Source: Hydractinia symbiolongicarpus
Lineage: Eukaryota; Cnidaria; Hydrozoa; Anthoathecata; Hydractiniidae
DNA length: 64,000 nt
Direction of reading: 5' to 3'
NCBI RefSeq assembly: GCF_029227915.1
Contig: NC_079876.1
Coordinates: forward strand, 23,250,001-23,314,000
The position numbers and the translations under genes were made by a program. The notes under the pieces were generated by a model that had not been told where the DNA came from, searched no databases, and saw only the letters and a list, made by a program, of their open reading frames with translations. This document shows positions 58,903-64,000 of the stretch, piece after piece. Positions within the stretch are counted from its first letter, which is position 1. Each line of letters opens with the position of its first letter.

Positions 58903-59693
58903 TCTTCTATACCTTGAATAAAAAAAGAAAATTTTTATATTTAGCAATATAGATGTATATATATAAATGTATAGATAGCTTTGTGTTTTTATCTTATATA
59001 TAATCCCTTACCATTTTTAGAGTTAACAGAATTCTTGCAATATGTAAAATCTGTGTAATTAGCATGGAAAATACATCCAATCCTTTATCTGTTTTTGCGT
59101 TGATGTAGCTAACTGCGCTTACTTTGTATTCTGATGTTCAGTAGTAATAATAATAATAAATAACTAGTAGCTATCTATCTGTAACTATATATATGTCTAC
59201 ACTTCTTGTTTTATAACTAGCTAGCTCTAGACAATCTCTTGGTCAGTTGCTAATATTAATTTGAGCATAAGTAGCATGTAGTTACATACAAGCACATATG
59301 GACTGAGAGTTAACTAGTTAAAACTAATTGAAGCCATAAAAGTTTCTTGCCAAAATGTATTTTTCAAATATTTTATGCACAGTGTCGGCCATCTTTATTG
59401 TTTACAGTTAGTTTCAGCGTGAATATTTCACGGACCGAGTGACGTTTTATCTTTCGCATAATTAGGTGAAATTCTCGACCAATCACGGCTCGGAATAAAA
59501 CCAGCCTCCTCCAGGGCCTTTTTCGTCAGACCTATCAATAAGCGCAGCGCCGATGAGAGACAAAAAGCCCTGGGAACGAGGTTGTGTTTAAGTGTCACAA
59601 TGAGCAGTAATGCGAATACGAAATATTGCAACAGAAACAAAAACTTCTTTACATTGTGGATTCTTTTGTAATATTGCAGTAATTGACATTTAG

Positions 59694-59989
59694 GCATACG
59701 AAAGACATTGGTGTTCTCTGTTATTTTTGGAATCTTTATTCTTATTATCATTCTGGTTGTGAACTGTTTAATATGGAGGCAGCTTATGAACGCCAGACAA
59801 GCTGAAGCTTTGATAGAAGAAGGAGTCCAGGAACAAGGGAAAGAAAAAGAAGCAGGAGGAACTAAAATAAAACACACTGAAGAATCTTACCAAGATAGTA
59901 TTGCCGAAGAAATCGTAGATGCCGATAGAGATAAAAGTGAGACGTTACAAAAGCTGCCATATCAGAAAGGAATTAACACTAAAAAATAA
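59694..59989 (+). CDS. Last exon: transmembrane segment and cytoplasmic tail of the TSP1 protein
   Basis: The acceptor is TTGACATTTAG before 59694, phase 1, which matches all three TSP1 exons. It encodes IRKTLVFSVIFGIFILIIIL followed by VVNCLIWRQL, one clear membrane-spanning helix, then a charged tail of about 70 residues with RQAEALIEEG, KEKEAGGTK and DADRDKSETLQKL, and the TAA at 59987-59989. Basic residues follow the helix (positive-inside), so the protein is type I with TSP1 repeats outside. No known signalling motif is seen in the tail; Tyr-rich or SH3 sites are absent. An earlier AG (at 59679) would bring an immediate stop. Confidence 0.72.
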
Positions 59990-60640
59990 CTCGATGCATT
60001 TTATAATAGAATTGACATGGGTTTGAATTTTGTCAAAAAATGCTGAAACAATTTTTTTAGCGTTGTTTCTTATTCTTAACCCCTCTGAGAATCACCTTTC
60101 TTATATCTATGTAATGCAAAAAAGACTACCTACAATGTCAGGCTGTAGACATCAGCAATTTTTTTCGCCTTTTTTAAATAGGGCCGAAAGTATTAAATGG
60201 TCAATACTCTGCAGGCAGCAGGTTTTGTAAGCGCCTGCTTCAGAACACGCGTAGGCAAGTAGACGGCGTTTAAAATTTTGCTTTAGCACACCGACGTCAC
60301 GGAGTAATCCATGTGAAGACCTACGAAGGCCACAAATTGGGGACATATGAGAATGCTGAAGTCAGCAACAACTAGGCAGTTTAAGGGCTCGCACGTAACA
60401 AAAAACCTTATTCCGCTTTGAAGTGAACATTGTCAAGTGAACTTAAACAAGTTCAAAGGCCTATATAATTATTTGTAGCAACGAATTTCGAAGTTTACAG
60501 TTTTGTGAGTACAGTTTTGACTTAGATTGTAGTAAAAATAGAACTAATGCATCTCTAGACAAATTTTTGAATTGTTCCTTTTTGTCATATAAAGCTACAA
60601 GTCCTTTCGGTTTAAAAATGACAAACAAAAATACCGTTAA
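59990..60640. other. 3' flank of the TSP1 gene, no other gene
   Basis: No convincing frame. No AATAAA close to the stop was noted; ATAATAGAATTG follows at about 60002. Confidence 0.4.
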
Positions 60641-60641
60641 T

Positions 60642-60688
60642 CATTCTCGTCCCCAGAGTTCTTTGAGAGAGCTCTGGGGTCGAGAATG
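60642..60688. repeat. 47-bp foldback element with near-matching flanks
   Basis: CATTCTCG-T-CCCCAGAG (60642-60658) is matched in inverted form by CTCTGGGG-T-CGAGAATG (60672-60688), with one symmetrical mismatch and a 13-nt loop. The flanks are CCGTTAAT on the left and CCGTTTAAT on the right, like a slightly changed target duplication. The CTCGTCCCCAG core resembles the CCTCGTTCCCAGG termini of the Academ-like element. Confidence 0.75.
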
Positions 60689-60699
60689 CCGTTTAATGT

Positions 60700-62120
60700 C
60701 ACTGCTTTTTTTGAAAGGAATTTCATTAGCGCATTTAGTTAGTTATATTTCAAAAACGTACTTATTATAAAATCAACACTTTATTTTGCATCTAAATCAC
60801 CCTCAAGGTCCTTTACGGAGTGTGGGTTCGCCCATAAGTCAGGTCAGTGTTTACTTTTACCGTAGAGAGTGTTTACTTTTACCGCTAATGGCTATGATCT
60901 GGCTACGTTAAGAGCAGATATAGGAAATTAATTGAACATTTTGATGTCGTTTATTGCATTTCAAGTCCCCTAAACTCTGATGTGTCACTTTGTTGCCCAA
61001 CCAGGACCAATTTTTGTTACTTTTTCAAGCATGTGGTTGTTTTGTCAGATTTGAAGCTAAAAAAATGAATACACGGAGAAAAAATAATACAATAGGTTTT
61101 TATCACAATACTTCTTCGTAAAAACTTTACAACGTTTAACGCAATTGAATTTACTTAAATGTTTGTGGCTGTATTAGAGCGCCAAATTTTCTTTCGTCAC
61201 GGAATCTCGAATCTACTATTTTGAATCATTTGGAGTTGGGCGAGGAACTGTTAAAGAGGTGAGAGGTGGTTAGAGCACAGCACCAAGTATGTAATTTATA
61301 CAGAGTTGATTGAATTTTGACTATTTAGCACTCATTTACGAGTTCCAAGAACCTTTGCGAAAATATTGTCAGTCATTTCTAACGTGTGCGGTAATTAAAG
61401 TAATAAACTAGTTAATTTGAAGCTGATATTCCTAAAATCTATAAAAAAAGTAGGTGTGAATGGCCAATGGCCGTACATGGGTATTCAAACATGGTCATCA
61501 ATTTTTTTGTAAAAGATTTAATTAAATTATTCAAAGTATAGACCTTGCATGAATAACGAGACTCTTATGTAAAAAAAATTGTAGTTTAGGTAATTTAGGG
61601 TATAAAGTTTTCTAATAATCTGATAGATTTTTAAGATAAACTTTATTTTTATATCATAAACTTTCCACTGTATCGTTACCATGAGTCAAACATGCTTTCT
61701 CGCACAGATATTGCTCTCAGCTGCCACGTTGATAAAACACATTTTAAATATTTTACGAAATTCTTACGCAACAGTCATGTTAAAAGAACGTCTAAACCAC
61801 GTGTGACGTAAAGATTTAGAAGCGAACGTGACGTTACATTTAAAACCACCACGGTGTGTGCACGTGCTAATCACGTTCTCACTATATTTTTTTTATAATA
61901 GGTTGTTCAAAGATTATAATCTTTTTTAAGTATCTTTCATGGTTTCAATATATCTCTTTATAAATTCATGTCTTTCGACTAATACTTTTGATTGTACCTT
62001 TAAAGTTTATTTTTTGCATTGGTCTAATAAAATATCTCCGATATTAGAGGAAAAAATAAAAATTTAAAACACGCCGTTTACCATATTTGATGGTTCATTA
62101 ATTATTAAGATCACAAAGAA
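60700..62120. other. No recognised gene
   Basis: AT-rich intergenic DNA. A repeated GTTTACTTTTACCG motif occurs twice at about 60848-60880. Confidence 0.4.
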
Positions 62121-62126
62121 AGACAG

Positions 62127-62232
62127 CCAATCAAATTTACGTGTTTTAATATTTAAACCAATTGAAATGAATAATTAATCTATGTAAGCCAATCATACAA
62201 TACAAATCAAACATCACATGATTTTATATAAG
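62127..62232 (+). promoter_or_regulatory. Promoter with three CCAAT boxes and a TATA box
   Basis: CCAAT occurs at 62127-62131, 62158-62162 and 62189-62193, exactly 31 bp apart. TTTATATAAG follows at 62223-62232, so the spacing to the last CCAAT is also close to 31 bp. The ATG of the 221-codon gene is about 92 bp downstream. A TATA box this close to an intronless frame suggests a strong, possibly inducible promoter. Motif matches only. Confidence 0.62.
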
Positions 62233-62323
62233 CGAGAACAATATCACCTCAAAGAGAGAAAGTTTATGAATGAAATATATATAAATATAGATATCATCTC
62301 CCGAGAAAGAAATAAGAAAAAGG

Positions 62324-62989
62324 ATGGCTACAACATTTTATAAGAATCTTTCTTTACATGTGGATAAAACGAAAGATGGAAATAAATTTAAAAATGGAAA
62401 CGAAACATCGATACAAACTGCATGCTCCGCACCTCTACGCAGACACGAAAAATGTGTGGAAGGAGAATTTATCGACCCCTCTATTGCAGTTGGATTTAAA
62501 TATACGGTACGTTTAAATGGTACCGCGTCTGTTTTATTTGACGGTAAAAGCGAATATATACAGAGTATAACAGAAACAGACTTTGGAGCGCAGAAGGCGA
62601 TAAAGTTTCAATGTAATGAAAAAAATTCCATAATCTTGTCCAACGATTCAACAGCTGGTTATGCTTTCGCAATAAATATCTTGGAACCAGGACAGGAATT
62701 TAAAGTATTTCAGAACAACAAGGAAATCGGCTCAGCTGTTATTGAATCAGTGTGCGAGGATCAGGAAATAATAACTTCAAATGACACCGTTGAAGGACAT
62801 GTCAAAGAAGTTCAAGTAAATTTCACGTGCCGTTTTATTTTATCATTATTGAAAATCGACTTCATGTCCGATGTCGCCGGCATTGCCACGGTGATCAAAG
62901 CGTGTAACGAAAACAAAGCAGTAACAAGTCGTATCTCAGCATTACTTTTACCGTCTGGTAAAGTACTTGTGTTAAAACACACAAGCTGA
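62324..62989 (+). CDS. Intronless 221-codon protein of unknown function
   Basis: The ATG at 62324 follows AAAAAGG, an acceptable context, and lies behind the promoter at 62127-62232; the stop is TGA at 62987-62989. The protein begins MATTFYKNLSLHVDKTKDG with no signal peptide or membrane helix, so it is probably cytosolic. It is beta-rich in the middle (VGFKYTVRLNGTASVLFDGK, IKFQCNEKNSIILSND, FKVFQNNKEIGSAVIES) and has a hydrophobic strand or helix at CRFILSLLKIDFMSDVAG. It has eight Cys, not arranged as a known finger. Codon use is balanced, unlike the AT-driven chance frames. I do not recognise the family. ATTAAA at about 63023 is a possible poly(A) signal. Confidence 0.8.
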   Translation: MATTFYKNLSLHVDKTKDGNKFKNGNETSIQTACSAPLRRHEKCVEGEFIDPSIAVGFKYTVRLNGTASVLFDGKSEYIQSITETDFGAQKAIKFQCNEKNSIILSNDSTAGYAFAINILEPGQEFKVFQNNKEIGSAVIESVCEDQEIITSNDTVEGHVKEVQVNFTCRFILSLLKIDFMSDVAGIATVIKACNENKAVTSRISALLLPSGKVLVLKHTS

Positions 62990-64000
62990 AGTTGATTTTT
63001 TTATCTTCTAGTGGCTATTTTTATTAAATAGATGAGAAAGTATTATCGTGGGAAATATATTACGAAATAACGTCGATAAAATTTGCAACGAGTTTTCGTA
63101 TACAAAAGTTTATACAATATACTTATGGCATTGTGGAAAAAGAACATAAAAGAATTTTAGAAACTTATTATTGGTTATTTATGAATGAAAGAAGCTTTAG
63201 TTTTCATTATTTATAGCTAACTTAAAATTAATATTAAAAAGTTAGCTTTATTTGTCAACCATCATCCTCTTGTATATTTATTGTTCACGCGTTCATATAA
63301 AACCCTTTTGTTTAGAAGAAATACAATCATAGAGTTTATATATTTTGATATTAAAATTTTGTATTTATGTGTAATTAATAATTATGATGCATGAAATTCT
63401 CTTTCTATATGGAGAGTAAACTTTAAAAATGTTTTTTTATAACCAATCCCAAACCTGGTCCCAGGACCTATTGAAATTACATTTCAACAGCGCAAATATT
63501 CAACTTACTTACACTTAACACTAGTGTATGAGTTTTGTTTTTAGCTATGCGATAAGTATGTTGACAGAACTTCTTCAGGTTTGCGGTTATATTAGCTACC
63601 ATGCGCCCTTTTCCGAGTTGCTAAGCCAAAGTTTTACAAATTCAGAATAACGTAAAATTTATATAACCTTAACCAAAAAAAAGGAAACTGAGAAAAGAAA
63701 CTTGTAAACGAACGTTATTTATTTATTTAATTCGTCAACGTCAGAAAGAAACAAACACGATGACTCTTCTTTACTATATTATTTCTAGGAACTTAGGAAA
63801 GTTTTAAAGTATCGAAACATCCCTTGTCCCTTATATCAAAAAGAGGAAAAAAAAGCCCTGGGATCGAGGTAGAAGCTACACGTGGCGCATAGTTACATCT
63901 TAATCCAATCTAACTACCACAAGAAGGTAGTAGTAATTAAACCTAATTAAAAAATGCATGCTGTGTTATAATTAAGATGTATGGGAAACTTTGAGACAAT
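62990..64000. other. Intergenic, with fragments of Academ-like termini
   Basis: No gene. ACCTGGTCCCAGG at about 63455-63472 and CCCTGGGATCGAGGT at about 63856-63870 face each other like the termini of the element at 56140-59584, about 415 bp apart. No flanking duplication is seen, so this may be a decayed non-autonomous relative or two unrelated pieces. Confidence 0.4.

Larger units (their letters stand above)
56140..59584. mobile_element. Academ-like DNA transposon, 3445 bp, perfect 9-bp target duplication
   Basis: The left end CAACCTCGATCCCAGG (56140-56155) is matched by the right end CCTGGGAACGAGGTTG (59569-59584). A second shared motif lies inside each end at similar depth: GGCCCTGGTGGAGGCTGGT (about 56198) and the inverse of GGCCCTGGAGGAGGCTGGT (about 59502-59520). 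TGTTTAAGT flanks both ends (56131-56139 and 59585-59593). Inside are a RecQ-type helicase exon on the plus strand and a zinc-finger/transposase-like gene on the minus strand, converging. From memory, the Academ superfamily has a helicase-encoding lineage (AcademH) with about 9-10 bp duplications; the assignment is my inference. Both genes look truncated, so this is probably an internally deleted copy. Confidence 0.82.

Noticed and set aside
63455-63871. Second complete Academ-like element or MITE
   Set aside because: The facing ends resemble the termini, but flanking bases do not match and the left end differs at several positions.

Overview
The window is AT-rich animal genomic DNA with GT-AG introns, long intergenic and intronic space, microsatellites, minisatellites and a dense load of old transposons. 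The host is most likely a cnidarian, and a hydrozoan fits best. The reasons are the mix of thrombospondin type-1 (TSP1), PAN/Apple-like and fibrinogen-like exons, 2A-like motifs in retroelements, a Helitron carrying an OTU-like module, and an Academ-like helicase/zinc-finger element. No species is claimed. Most real coding exons are short and lack an ATG, so they were recognised by splice sites, matching intron phases and domain cysteines.

Layout. 1-2160: decayed small-ORF cluster resembling a Polinton/adintovirus-like insertion. 2802-3168: inverted-repeat MITE. 5190-6400: decayed reverse transcriptase on the minus strand. 8166-8238: tRNA-like sequence. 9888-10460: LINE 3' end followed by a (CATA)n tract. 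13510-14220: scrambled Penelope-like fragments. 15190-15490: LINE endonuclease fragment. 16133-18375: complete PIF/Harbinger element with TAA target duplications and a dead transposase. 15690-15890 and 20905-21330: ACGTTG-rich iterated repeats. 23153-36987: ten minus-strand exons of one or two secreted or surface proteins, with MITEs in the introns. 37507-40740: a 35-bp satellite of about 92 copies. 42700-45250: decayed Helitron. 45680-46132: another LINE 3' end. 47683-59989: plus-strand gene with three TSP1 exons and a final transmembrane/cytoplasmic exon. Its introns hold a LINE inside a long terminal-inverted-repeat pair (48015-52019) and an Academ-like element with a perfect 9-bp target duplication (56140-59584). 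62324-62989: an intronless 221-codon gene of unknown function with a TATA box and three evenly spaced CCAAT boxes.

How it fits together. The two multi-exon genes are convergent in position (minus gene on the left, plus gene on the right) and both look like extracellular modular proteins built mainly from phase-1 exons. Nothing shows they act together. The most interesting item is the Academ-like element: a RecQ-type helicase exon and a convergent zinc-finger/transposase-like gene lie between matching terminal repeats and an intact 9-bp duplication. Second is the Helitron relic with a canonical 2A-like motif in front of an OTU-like peptidase module. All identifications come from reading motifs by eye; no database search was run.
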